From positions 13,085,773 to 13,149,772 of the forward strand of contig JALIRH010000007.1 in NCBI GenBank assembly GCA_023055505.1: a DNA stretch of 64,000 nucleotides, read 5' to 3'. Below the pieces are notes generated by a model. It saw nothing but the letters and a program-made list of their open reading frames with translations. It made no database searches and had not been told where the DNA came from. Position numbers and translations under genes: made by a program. Origin of the DNA: Callipepla californica brunnescens. Lineage: Eukaryota; Chordata; Aves; Galliformes; Odontophoridae. Shown in pieces: positions 47,291 through 59,100 of the stretch; the first letter of the stretch is position 1; every line of letters begins with the position of its first letter.

Positions 47291-50084
47291 CTATGTTTTA
47301 GTAGGAATTCGATTATTTAATACAGGAAAACCTCCATCTCCCCAGTAATATCCAGCCTGTTTTTCCCCTCTGCAGACTTAATGTCAAAAATCTAAATTTG
47401 TTGTGAATTAGAAAGTTGTAACAGACAATTTGGAAATAATGCAATGCCTTCTGTAGCAGTTTAATTGAAATTAATTATTTCTGCAGTCTTGTGTTGAAAT
47501 ATTTCATCTTGGTGCACTGAATCAATTTGAAGTGTTTAGTATTCAGTTAATGCACAGTAACTCTTCAGTTTCTAAAGAAAAACTTCTAGGGCACTGTATT
47601 TTGTCTTATTTTACCTTGCCTTACGGAAATGGCTAGTTGTCAGTAGTGTGTTTATCATCAGTCTTGTAAGTGACTTGACTCATCGTACATGACTTGGTCA
47701 TATGGAAAGATGCAGAACATTACTGAATATACTGCCAGTCAAGGAAGTCTGTGTGAAATCATGGAGTTATGTAGCATCTGCATCACTGTTCCAGTGGGAC
47801 TCCCAGGAGGTGCTGAGCAGATGCAACTTGACATCAGAATGATTCAAATCAAACATTTCTGCTCAGTAAACCAAAGCATTTTGATTTGGTGAGACCACCC
47901 CGGAACAAACAACTTTGTTTGTATTTTCTAGGTTTTGGCAGAATCATTTGTTCTTACACAGCTAGCTTAAATAATTTGAAAAAAAAAATTCTGTGGAAGT
48001 TCTAATACTTACATTGCTGACATATGTATATGTATGCATGTGTGCATATACGAATACAGTGCACATGTGAATATTTGTCTCTCTCTCTGTCTCTCCCCAT
48101 AAAGTCACCAAAGCTCACATATGTTTCTCTGCACTGGCACTTACCTGGAAGGCATTGCTATATTTTATACAGAGGATGAGTGGCCCTAGATGCTCAAAAT
48201 GAAACTTCCTATGTAAGACAAAAAAGAGAACATCCACTGTGCCTACGAGGTGAATGCTGAGCATTCTCTTTTTTTTTTCACTGGGGGTGGCCTTTTTAAG
48301 ACTATGACTGTGTCACCTTGAGAAGTGAGTTGATTATGCAGTGCAAAATATGCATTAGAAAGTGCTTGAACTGAAGGACTTGCTGGCTCCTGGGATCAGT
48401 AATCTAATGTGGGACCTTTCACCTCTTAGTCACCAGTCTGACTCCAGCACAGGTGAGTAATAAAATCACAAATCTCTACATTTGGCAGCCATTTGGATGC
48501 ATAAATAAATTGTGCTGATAAAATCAATACAATTTGGTGAGAAAAATATCCCATATTTATAAAATAATTAGCATTTTTTTTTTATATCTCAACAAACAGC
48601 AAAGCCTGAAAGGGCACAGGGGGTGAAAGTAACAGTGGATTCTGCTTATGTCATATTTCCCACCCTGAACAATCCCAAAGCATTTTATAATTTACTAACT
48701 TAAGCTGTATTCCAGTGTCGATCATCCTGCAAATGCCAGGAGCCAAGGTCTGCTTAAATCCGATGAATTGCTGTACTTGATAAGGACACCATGAAGACTG
48801 AATTCGTTTTTATTTAAAATTCCTCAAAGAGGGAGTTCTGCTTGAAAAAGCAGGTATGCAGGGAGCAAGGCACTGAGATGGCTCCAGGACTTCGTGCAGT
48901 TACTTGGCAACATGGCCCTGGATCTCCCTGTTTGCCACAGTCCCCAGGACCTGCTTTTGGTTGGGGTTAATTAGATGTTGCTAAGTGTATTCCCTGACAA
49001 ACACTGAAATCTTCTGGGAGCTTTCTTGTGGCCTAAGGCTGAACTCACAATAACTATGCTAATAATTTAATGGGAACAAGCAGGAAAAGGGTGAGTTACA
49101 GAAAACTATCTGTCTTTTTAACCCCTGTGTGAGTCAGTGTTAATGTAGGGCTGGCAAACTCCAAAGCCTGGCTGGACACGAGCTGGCTTCCCGCAGAGCC
49201 ACTTGGATGTATCTGCATTACATCCCAGTGTACTGGTTCCAGCGACATGATGTGAAGGCACCCGAGCGCTGGGTCTGGAAGCAGTACAGAAGTATTTATG
49301 CAGAGCTTAAGCTAATAAGCTCTGCCAGACCTAGCCTAGCCTGCAGTTGTGGCACCATTTATCAGCAAACTGGATAATCTGCCAGGGGGATAATGGAGAG
49401 CTGACTGTATATCGAACGTTTGTTTGCAATGAAAATTACGTGTTAGAATTTTGACTCTAAAGCATCCATGGATTACAGTCAGACAGCTGACAAGATTTCT
49501 GCCCTTCCCTGTCTGCTGGCCTCCTTCTCAGAGGTGCTGCCCTTGTGACAGGGGTGGCTTAAAAGCTCATGAAGCAGCTTCTGAGTAGTTTATAATATGC
49601 TGTGGGATTTTTTTTTTTTTTCTGGAATGATGGAAGTGATGAATAGTGTTTATGTTAAAAGTTTCAATAAACCAGGAGACTGATTCAGACACCTTGGCCC
49701 CTTGTTGTTCTGTTTTCTGCAGGTATGTCAAGTTTTACGATTCTGTTGTTTAAGAAGCAAACCTTATCTATGCAGCTTCTGGCTGCATTCACTCTTATAA
49801 TGCCTAATTTTTGCTGCAGAGAAGATGATGAACATCCTCCCATGTCCACCTCAAATCTTGCCTTCTTCTGATCTCTTTAGATAAATTCACTACAGGCTAG
49901 ATAGTTGTGATCCAGTGTACTGAGAGGTGGAACATCAAAATACGATATATGAACAGAGCTTTGGGAGTCATTATCCAGATGTAACAAAGATATAGCAATT
50001 GCAGGGATAAGACAGAAAACAAGAAAGACCAGCTTCAAATGTTCTGTATTGAGTGTTTTAAAGTAATAAACATAATAACTGAAA
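47291..50084. other. Unique sequence, no gene recognised
   Basis: No supported gene. A TC-rich simple stretch lies at 48078-48096 and a poly-T at 49609-49622. The stretch around 48650-48720 (CCCAAAGCATTTTATAAT) faintly recalls old amniote SINE/LINE cores but is too weak to call. The part 49130-49560 is GC-richer and repeat-free; it could be conserved non-coding DNA, which cannot be tested here. Confidence 0.55.
48078..48096. repeat. TC-rich simple repeat
   Basis: CT dinucleotides with one GT interruption, visible directly. Confidence 0.85.
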
Positions 50085-50147
50085 GCAAGTGCAAGTTGAT
50101 GATCTTAGAGGGCCGTTCCAACTGCAGCCATTCTATGTTTATTTATA
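50085..50147 (+). mobile_element. CR1 LINE tail scrap
   Basis: About 60 bp of CR1 3' end: TTGATGATCTTAGAGGGCCG, TTCCAACTGCAGCCATTCTATG. Short but in the right order; probably an old, heavily truncated copy. Confidence 0.7.
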
Positions 50148-51243
50148 TACATGCAGTTGTGTAAAATGCTTTTCTCAGTCTAGGTATGTATTGAGCAATT
50201 TCTTTCTTTTCTGTTTTAGTATTGTAGATAAATCAAAAATTTTCCCAACTTTATTGAAGTAGTGAAGCTTAGAGCAGTGTCCCAGATGACAATCTGTCTT
50301 ACCCAAGTATTGTGAACTAAGCAGGAATCCTTGCAGTTATGGCATGAGGATGTTCCTTGCTGTGGAAGTCATGTTGTCTTTCTTTCTATCTCTGCATATG
50401 TTACACTGCACAATAAACTTTGTATCTTCATCTGTGAAAGACAGAATTCTATGTATTCTCCATTTATCTTTTTAATAACACAATCTGAGAAAGAGGACAC
50501 CAGAATGGAAATTGCTTTTAGAAAATGTCGTAGTATGTATGTCATGTATACCATGTGACTGTTGACTGTTTGCCACTATGAAATTTAAAAGAAATTTCAG
50601 CTTTAAGGACCCAACCCTGATGCCCTCTTTTCCCTGATATCCACCCATTTTATAGTCTCTTCACAGTGAGAAAGGTTTAAGTGGTCTCATTATAAATGAA
50701 AATATGGCTCATGTACTGGTATCTTTTCAAGTCATTGAAGAAGAGATGTTGAATTGGTTTCATAGCTCCTTTTTCTTCAAGGAAGCAGCAAAGAAATTAA
50801 AACAAACTTCTGTCAACTGAAGGGCAACAGAGTTTGTGTTATTTGCCTTTGATGCTCTTGAGACCTGGCAGGTGTTTGATGTGCTATCACAGACTGGATT
50901 TTATTACTATTTGTTTTATTTGCAGACTTCATTGAAGCATGGATACTCTCAAAACACTGAAGTACTCATCAGGCTCAAACCCTGTGGTGTCACCCTGTGC
51001 ACGAATTTGAAGCATTCCAGTGTGTTATTCCTGAAAGGACTTTGGATTCTTCACTGGGTCATGCTTCTGGAATTCAGCTTTGGGATGCTGAAACTCAAAT
51101 ATTTCCCTTTGGCAGATATTGCTTTTCAGTTATGAGCCTGTTAAGGTCTTTACAACAAGAGCATCAGTGAAGACTCTCTTCATATTAATTATTATTTTTA
51201 TAGTAGTCCCTCTTTACCTTTCAGATGCAGAAGAAATGTTTTC

Positions 51244-51268
51244 AAACAAACAAACAAACAAAAAAAAA
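51244..51268. repeat. AAAC simple repeat with A run
   Basis: Four AAAC units then eight to nine A residues, visible directly. Confidence 0.9.
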
Positions 51269-53394
51269 GTGGTGAAAGCAATTTATTGTTATTTTATTTT
51301 ATTTTTTCAGAAGTGACAGTAGGTGTTTTTATAAAGGGTACGGAGGAAAAGCTCTGGAATTGCTGACACTGGAATTTCTATATTTTTCTCTATTATGGCA
51401 GCCACAGAAAAAGTCTGGAACCAAAATCTTTTCTCTCTGGGTAGCTAGGCCCATCCACACTATAGAAGGATCTTTTTAGAAAGTGCCATAAGGAATCCCC
51501 TGAGGCTTCTTATGGAGAAAGAAGCATTTTCTTGGTCTTTGGCCAACCCCAAGGACAATCTTGTTGATATTAGAGCAGATACAAAGCTTCTTTGAACTCC
51601 AAGACTGCATGCATGGCAATGTAGACGAAGTCAATATGTTTTACAGGATCTGAGCATTTATTAATTGCTGCTGAGGCCCAAATATGGTTTCAGTGCCACA
51701 GTTAAACAAAACAAATCAATTGAAGAAGTACCATTGACTTCAGTGAAGATTGTTTCAGTCTCCTGATGTTTTATTGTAAATGCAGATATGTTTAACCTGA
51801 TTTCTCTGAGGTGAAAAGGTCTGTGCATTACTTGGCTGAAGCAACCTGTGAGTATTCCGACATAGTTTCTCTGCAGAATTTTGTCTCCAAAGCACAAGGA
51901 GACTTGTGCAAATCTTCTGCATCTCAGCACCGCTGAATTCAATATTCAGTAAATGGAACAGTTTAATCCATCCACATAGGAATTTTTCTTCTGTTTGCCT
52001 GCAGAAATTACAAAATGATGCCCATAATTTCGGCATCATTTAACAATGAACTCACTGCTACTCAGTGCTCTTTTAGATTTTCAAAAGGCATGGGTTTTTC
52101 TCAAAGAAAAACCATGAGTTCAGCACGGGAAAGAAGTGTGTGAAGGAGATTCTACATGTCGTTTATGGAGCATGGAGCACACACCCTGCAGTTAGAGTTG
52201 TTTTCCATGTTCAGGTTCAGTGTTTTTGAAGACATGCAGCCACTTTGAAATACTTCTTTTTGTAAACTGTATAATTCAGTATTCTGTAGGAAGAAAGGCA
52301 CAGTGTAAGAATATTTGAGCTTCTCAGATTCTTTTTCTTGGAAAGTCTAGACTAGTTAATTACTGCTTGATTTTTAGAGAGTGCTTCAACTCATGTTTTG
52401 ATTGATTCTTTAGCCTCTCTTTCTGAAGTCTGAATTTTCAAGGATGTCAAATACTAAACTGTCCCCTAAAACGTAATTCTGGGTGCTCCAAAGTTACAGA
52501 GCAGGAGGTAAGACATTTAAAATCTATCAGAGTTATTTTGTCCAGTACCATCCACACTTTAATTTTACTGTACTATGGGCAGGAATACTGAGGGAAATAT
52601 CACCTATTTGCATTCAGTTGGCAGTTGGAAATGTTACAAGTGAAGTCACAGCCATGTAGTCATTCACAAATGCAAAATTCAAACTTACATGAGAAAATAT
52701 TTGGCACTCACCATGAGATCTGAGTAAACAAGAAGGAAAAACACTCTTGTATTTCTTATAAGAATTGTTTGTTAATATATAGAAAATATTCTAGGGTATG
52801 TTTAATGAGAGATACTATAATAAAGGAATAATTCTAAACTGTTGTTCTGCTGCAGTGCAATTTAAGCTATAATCCATGTTGATAATACTACGTGCATGTA
52901 TTTATTCAAATATAAGAAAATGTATGCAAATTTGCATCCCACTGATTTGGTGTTAGATATATTATAAGCAGTGTTTTAGTCTACTTAGATTCCCTCACAA
53001 CTCTCACTGACTTCTACTGCAAAAGGATTCAGACATCATGGTTTGCAACTCATCTTGAAATCTGAAACTAGAGAAGGCTAGAAAAGATGAAATAGTATCA
53101 CTCTGAAAGGTAAATAAAAATAGAAGACTTATTCATTCTTACAGGTACTTTATATTAAAAAATAATAATAATAACAAATCAGTTTATTCCTTTTTTATAG
53201 TTTTTTGAGACCACATAGGGATCTCATTGCCTGTTTACCAGGTAATAGCCTGGACATCCAGCACTCAATGAATTAGTGATTGCATTTACGTGAAATTTAA
53301 GAGAATTATTACCACCCTACATAATAATTACATTTATTGCACATTTTAAATGACCCGTTTTAAAAATTATAAATCTCTAAAGTACATCCTTTCT

Positions 53395-53525
53395 TTTAAA
53401 GGACACAATAAATCATTTAATTACCCCCCCAGATTACTGAAGAGGCAACTGATTAACACCCTTTTCTAATACAGCAGCAAAGGTAAGAACTTGGGAGGGT
53501 CAGAAATGAAATCTAAATGTCTCTT
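53395..53525 (-). repeat. Possible MIR-like SINE remnant
   Basis: On the plus strand the order ATTACCCCCCCAGATTACTG, AAGAGGCAACTGA, CAGCAAAGGTAAGAACTTGG, AAATGAAATCTAAATGTC follows the reverse complement of a MIR core (ATTATCCCC, GATGAGGAAACTGA, CACAGCAAGT, GGAATCGAACCC). The middle is diverged and no tRNA head is visible. Tentative. Confidence 0.38.
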
Positions 53526-55669
53526 TTCACAGTTATTTGGGAAAAAAATCTGTAGTAATTTGATCTGTATCTGCACTTGGATTAAGCAATTGTATTCAGG
53601 TGGAGAATTGCCTAGCATTATCTTATGACTCACTTGACAGAGCTTACCCCTACTTTTCATTACCTGAGAAGAGATCATTACAAAACATACAACTAGTGTA
53701 ATTTTATAGCAATCTATTTTGAACTAGCAAATTAAATGCGAAGAAGAGAGGAAATGGAATGCAGCAACCATAATGCTTTTAAAATGTTTTTAAAGAAATA
53801 AGAGCCTAGCAGAAATGTGGGAGGGTGTCCAAGTTAGGAAGCAGGAACCTTTTCTCTGTTGTGTGATGTGGTGGGACTAAGTGCTCAAAGCTGATTCATG
53901 ATGGAGAATCCTCTCACTATAGGGAACAGATATATGGGCATCACAGGTGAAAATATTTTAAATTTTGAAGGAAAATAGTTGACAGATAATGAAGGGTGTG
54001 GGGGTGTATGGGCAAATGTTAAAAACTGATGTTTGAAGCTTTAAGCAGAAGCCTGCTGCTTGTTAGCTACAACCAATGTAGGCTGGTTGCAAATTTTGGT
54101 AATATGTGGACTAAATAACAGAGTAATGTCTTCAGCTCTCTGATTACTAAAGAGACACAAAATAGGAGGCTGATTGTGTTTCTATATGTAAAGTAGATTG
54201 GAAAAAATTGGAGCTTGGGAGCCTGTGAAGAAGAGTGTCTGAAAAATGAAATGTTTCCAAAAGAAAATGTGTTCTTAGAGGAGGACCAGGAAAGAAGGTG
54301 AGCAACCTCAGTGGGAGGGGTGGACCCAAATGTTTGTGTCACAAATGAGTATAGACAAATGCCAAAAGATGTTTAGGTACCTTGGCCAGTGATTGGCCAG
54401 ACAGGGAATGGGGAATAGGAGCCAACAGAACTTTCTGCCCAACTTTCCCATGTCAGCAGCAATCTCCTTGCTGGGGAGAGATGAGTGTTGGTAATCATAG
54501 CAGTGGGATGGTGAGGGAGTGAGTGTGAAATAACAAAGTAAGCTAAAGCTTAATCATATTGGTTCTCAAGTAAAGTCCAGTATCCAGATTCACTTCTGGT
54601 TATCATTTATCTTGTTTCTCCCATGGCAGCAGGAGAACAAGGTGACCAAGAGAAAAATTTAGGAGTCAGAGTTGAGGAGTTCTGGGGGTGGCATTTTTAT
54701 TAAAGTGCCTTGGAAAGTGCAAAACTGAGCAGTATCACTCCCTTCTAAATTCACATCTAAAGTAACTGCCTAGTAACATGTATTGGGAGAGGAATTAATT
54801 AGAGGGAGATGAATTTTGCAGGCACCTTTGATTCAATTGGTTTGGAGAACTGATGATAATGAAAAGTAATGTTGTACCTGAAAGCAAGATCTCTGCTCTT
54901 CTTTCCTGACTTTTCTGTAACACCATTTCACCTTTTGGCCTCCTTCCTTGCCACAAATAATTGCCAATGTAACTCCAAGTTCTGAATGTGAAATATAACA
55001 AATTTCATGTGATCCTCCTGAAATGTGTTAAAGAATCAAATGCAATCTGGTTGAAGTATCCCTAAGATACAGAGAACAACTTTAATTAATAGAGGAATAA
55101 TAACTTAAAAGGCTACGGAGACAGACCCTGAGCCATTGGAATGGGGGCTAGTGTCAGGAAAAAAAATATCAGAACTCATAGGTTGAGATAAAAGCAATTT
55201 ACCAAGACAGAAAAGGAAGAGGGAAATGACAGCAGTTGCAATTGTGTATATATCTACAAAACAAGAGATGCAGAAACAATTGCTCACCATTTGCTGATAT
55301 ATGCCCATCCAGTCCCTGAATACCTGCAGCCCCCCAGCCAACTCCTCTCAGTATTACAGTTTGTTCCTTGGCTCTGTACAGCACACCAGCATTCTTTTTC
55401 TCCTAAAACAATGGCAAACATAGCATCATATCAAACACAATGAAAAAAATCAACTCTGTCCTCTGAAACCAGGACGACTCTTTCTCATCTGGTTTGCAGT
55501 AAATGGTTCCAAAGCATGGAAAGAAAGTATTGAACCAATAGGAGTAAACTCATAAAGCAATGTTTTGAAAACATTTCATTTTAATTTCCAAAAAATCCAT
55601 TCCTGATTTTGGAAAGATAAACATGTAGATGCAGAGAACTGACAATTGATGCTATGTGTAAGCTTGGTT

Positions 55670-55770
55670 ATAAGCTTAGACAATCACTTCACCTCTCTGA
55701 TCTCCAGATTTCACCCCTAAAAATGTGCATTACTATAGTTAGCTGTGAATAACAGGGTCGTAAAAACGAG
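55670..55770 (+). repeat. Possible MIR-like SINE remnant
   Basis: AATCACTTCACCTCTCTGAT followed by CCAGATTTCACCCCTAAAAATG and TAACAGGGTCGTAA follows the order of a MIR core 3' part (CAAGTCACTTAACCTCTCTG, then CATCTGTAAAATG, then CATAGGGTTGT). MIR copies are known but rare and old in birds. Confidence 0.5.
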
Positions 55771-56109
55771 GAACTTTTAAATGATCTGGGTGGGGTCTTA
55801 GGATTGCAGATGCTAAATGTAATTGAGCATACATCTCGGTTAGATGACTCTTGTTCATTTTGGCTTGCAATACCAGTAGTGTTCTTTTCAGTTGTTTTAT
55901 CATGTCTCTGTCTATTCTTCTTTATTAAAGTCAATTAGAAAATTTTCTAAGTGCCAGTATTATCTCTGATAGAATTACTAGTAAGTCATGAATACAAGCT
56001 ATATGAGTGATAATGAAAAGCTGTTCTCTTTCATAAATTATCTATCCTAATATTTTTGGCAGTAAATTTTCTTTTATAAACAAATCAAGTATATAATCAA
56101 GTTTTTTGC

Positions 56110-56196
56110 CTACCTGGTGTAGGGAACCTGCTTTGGCAGGGGTTTGGACTCAATGATCTCTAGAGGTCCCTTCCAACCCCTAAGATTCTGTGATAA
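56110..56196 (+). mobile_element. CR1 LINE tail fragment
   Basis: About 87 bp of CR1 3' end, well preserved: GTGTAGGGAACCTGCTTTGG, AATGATCTCTAGAGGTCCCT, TCCAACCCCTAAGATTCTGTGA. Closest to the tail of copy B and of the copy at 31390. Confidence 0.9.
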
Positions 56197-59100
56197 AAGT
56201 GCAACAGAACAGTAAGATTAAGATTGTGATAAAGGTAAGGAAACCAAATGATAACTAAAATGAAAGCTTTACCTCCATAGATATAGTTAAATATCACAAA
56301 TGGTCATGCTTCTAAGGTAAGAATGTTTGCCAAGTTTAGTGCCTGTAATAAAGAAGAGTATGATGGGACCAGAAGCTGTTTTCTGGAGAAACAGATCTTC
56401 TTTCATGTATTTTAAAGCTTCATCGTTTTACAGGCAGACTAAAGATTCTGTGCACATGAGTGCGGTTACACCACAGGAACTGCAAGTGTGAGGCTGCTGT
56501 GGCATTATGTAAGAACTGGAGAGTGAAGGGCAGGAGGTGTCTTCTCCATATCATTTATCATTAAGTCAAATACGTATACTTTTTAGAGTTTCTCATAGTC
56601 TGTGTCACTGATTTTTTAAAATCAGATGCCTAAAGTCCACTTGTCTAGAAACTGAAGTACTTCATGAATTTGAATATTTCCCACAGTTTGTAGACCCAGT
56701 ATTCCAGGCTCTTGCTGTTCCAGTGCCACGGTGTATGGAGCAAGCACTGAATGTAGAGTTCAGAATTCATGTGTGATGCCCGCTTAGCATGTAAGTCTCA
56801 AACACTGAATTAAGTGGAACTGTGGCCCTTTATGAAGTTCAGTTGAAGAACTTGAGCGCAAACTGCTGATTAACAGAGGCGTAAGACAGAGGTGCTCTCT
56901 CTTTTGCAACATATTTCTTGAAAGAAGTTAACTGAACCTCTAACCTCAACCTGCCGGCAGCACCACTGTGTTTTTTCCCAGTTACACTCCTTTATGCTTA
57001 ATAAGATCTTAATTCATTTTGCCATTTTTCACACAAAGGCTGCTGCCAATAAAATCCCAGATAAAACTCCATGACTCCATTAATTGATAGAAGCAAGGAG
57101 GAAAACTTTGTGGGGGTGCTGTTGCTGGCCAAGGGCTATGCACCTGAGCTGAGCAAGGCTGGCATCACCTGCAAGAACCCAGGCAGAAGAGATGCACTGG
57201 GCAGCACTTCACAGCAGTAGGGTTTCTGTATATCTATATATTTCTTTGAAATATTTTAGCTTGGTGAAATGTTTACCCTCTCCACTGTAGAACTGAATGA
57301 TACCAGAAGATTTTCAATATTGTGAAAATCAAGTAATTGTAACAGTCTAGTTAATATTATTTCAGACAAAGGTAATCTGGTAGATTTTTTAGGTACACGC
57401 ATTTCTCCTAAAAAGATTATTTATGAAGAAAACAAAGTGTACTTTGATTTTCTAGGTATGTTTTTAAATCATGTTCCATTCTCCCAAAAGTTAGCAGCAT
57501 TGGACTCTCAGTTTCACTACCTAAGTGTTACACATTAGGACTGCAGCCCTTTTATGATAAAAGTTCCGAGGAGCTAAGCTGGTGGAAGCTATTGCCTAAA
57601 GCAATCCCATCAGGCCTTCTGCTAGAAGTATATCTTCTACTTAAGAAAAACCACTGTATGTGCTTTCTGCTTTGCAGCAATGCTTTTTATTTTAATCTAG
57701 CTCTATTTGCTCCTGTGCTTTTATTCCAAGCAAACAAAAATGAATTCTTAGCAATCTGGGAATATATTTCCTAATGCCCTGTAGCAAATACACTTTTTTT
57801 GAACAATATAGGCTACTGTGGAGGGAATATGAACTCTTTATACACTAAGGAAAGACATGGGAAAATGGAAAAGTGCAAGAGATATTTTCTGACCGGCAGT
57901 GATTAGAGCAAATAGAAATGGTTTCTATTCACAGAGCAGGTGAGACTAGCTTTCCTCTTCTTCAAGTCTGATCTAAAGCAGGAACTGCAGCATGTAGTCT
58001 CCATGGAACTGAAGTGCAGGAAGGTTACTTGCTGACCTGGCCTTAAGAAGAAGTAGGCTTTTGAAACTTGTTTACTGACCCATTCTCTGTGTGGGACATA
58101 TATATATATTTAATGGCTCCATATGGAAACATGTGTTAGCAGAATATATAGCACAGTTGTAGAAGAAGGAAGGAAGTCTTCATCAAAATATTATAGGTTG
58201 TAGCACTAGCATAAATCCTGCATGTCAGATCATTAATGTGCAAGCCTACTGCTAATGTTGGAGTTTCATTTGTCGAAGTGGGCTAGGGAGGAATGTGGGA
58301 TGTACCACTGGCATAAGGTGATTTTTGTTGTTCTTTTTCTTAATTCATGGTCTAATGCACTGAATATAAAAAAAAAAACAAAAAACTTCATGGGGCTGTA
58401 GGGGACAGGGAATCTCTGTGCTGCCCTGATTAGCCATTTGTGCTACTTGCCTGCTGCCAAGCTAATGTTCCTCCCTAGGCCACACTGCTCTGAACAGCCG
58501 TATCAAGCGTGACTGCAGGCAGACCCTGCTACCCAGTAAAGGATTAACATGCTTCAAGATAGCTACTGCAGCACCTTTTGGACGCTGCTGTAGTGTCCAA
58601 ATTAGACTGCCTATAGACAGGTGGACAGCCTAGTAGCATACATCAAATCCATTATACCCCACTATTTACAGGAACTCTGCCTTTGAGGAGCAATTCGGAG
58701 TGCCTTATTTTTAGATAAGGGAAGGATGCCATCCGTGTTTCTCCTATTACAGTTCAATGGCTTTCCACCCAGGAGGTAAAAAACTCCTTTGGAGCTCAGT
58801 GCCATCAAGCTGAAATGACTGACACCTGCTTCCCTGCCCAAACCTCAGCAGTCTGCAGCACAGACTCAAGAGATGAGGGCTCTCCTCCCCATCCCTCGCT
58901 GCAGAGAAATAGAAGTCACAGGAGCTCAGAAACTTCTAAAAGAGAAAGAAATAGGGCTTGAGGCTAGACAGCAAGTCCCTCAGAAAGGGTAGGGAATCTT
59001 GGTTCTTCCTTGCTCTTTCATTCACCGAAAGGCAAAGCACATGAAACAGCCCAGGAAATTAAGCAATTTGTTTGAACCCTGGTCATGAGCCACTATGTTA

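Larger units (their letters stand above)
50148..56109. other. Unique sequence with possible MIR-like remnants
   Basis: No supported gene. It contains an AAAC run (51244-51268) and two possible MIR-like remnants listed separately. The overlapping minus frames at 51661-52039 and 54067-54342 have no recognisable domain. Confidence 0.55.

Noticed and set aside
48650..48720. CCCAAAGCATTTTATAAT stretch as a MIR/LINE core
   Set aside because: Only one phrase matches; the following order is not kept.
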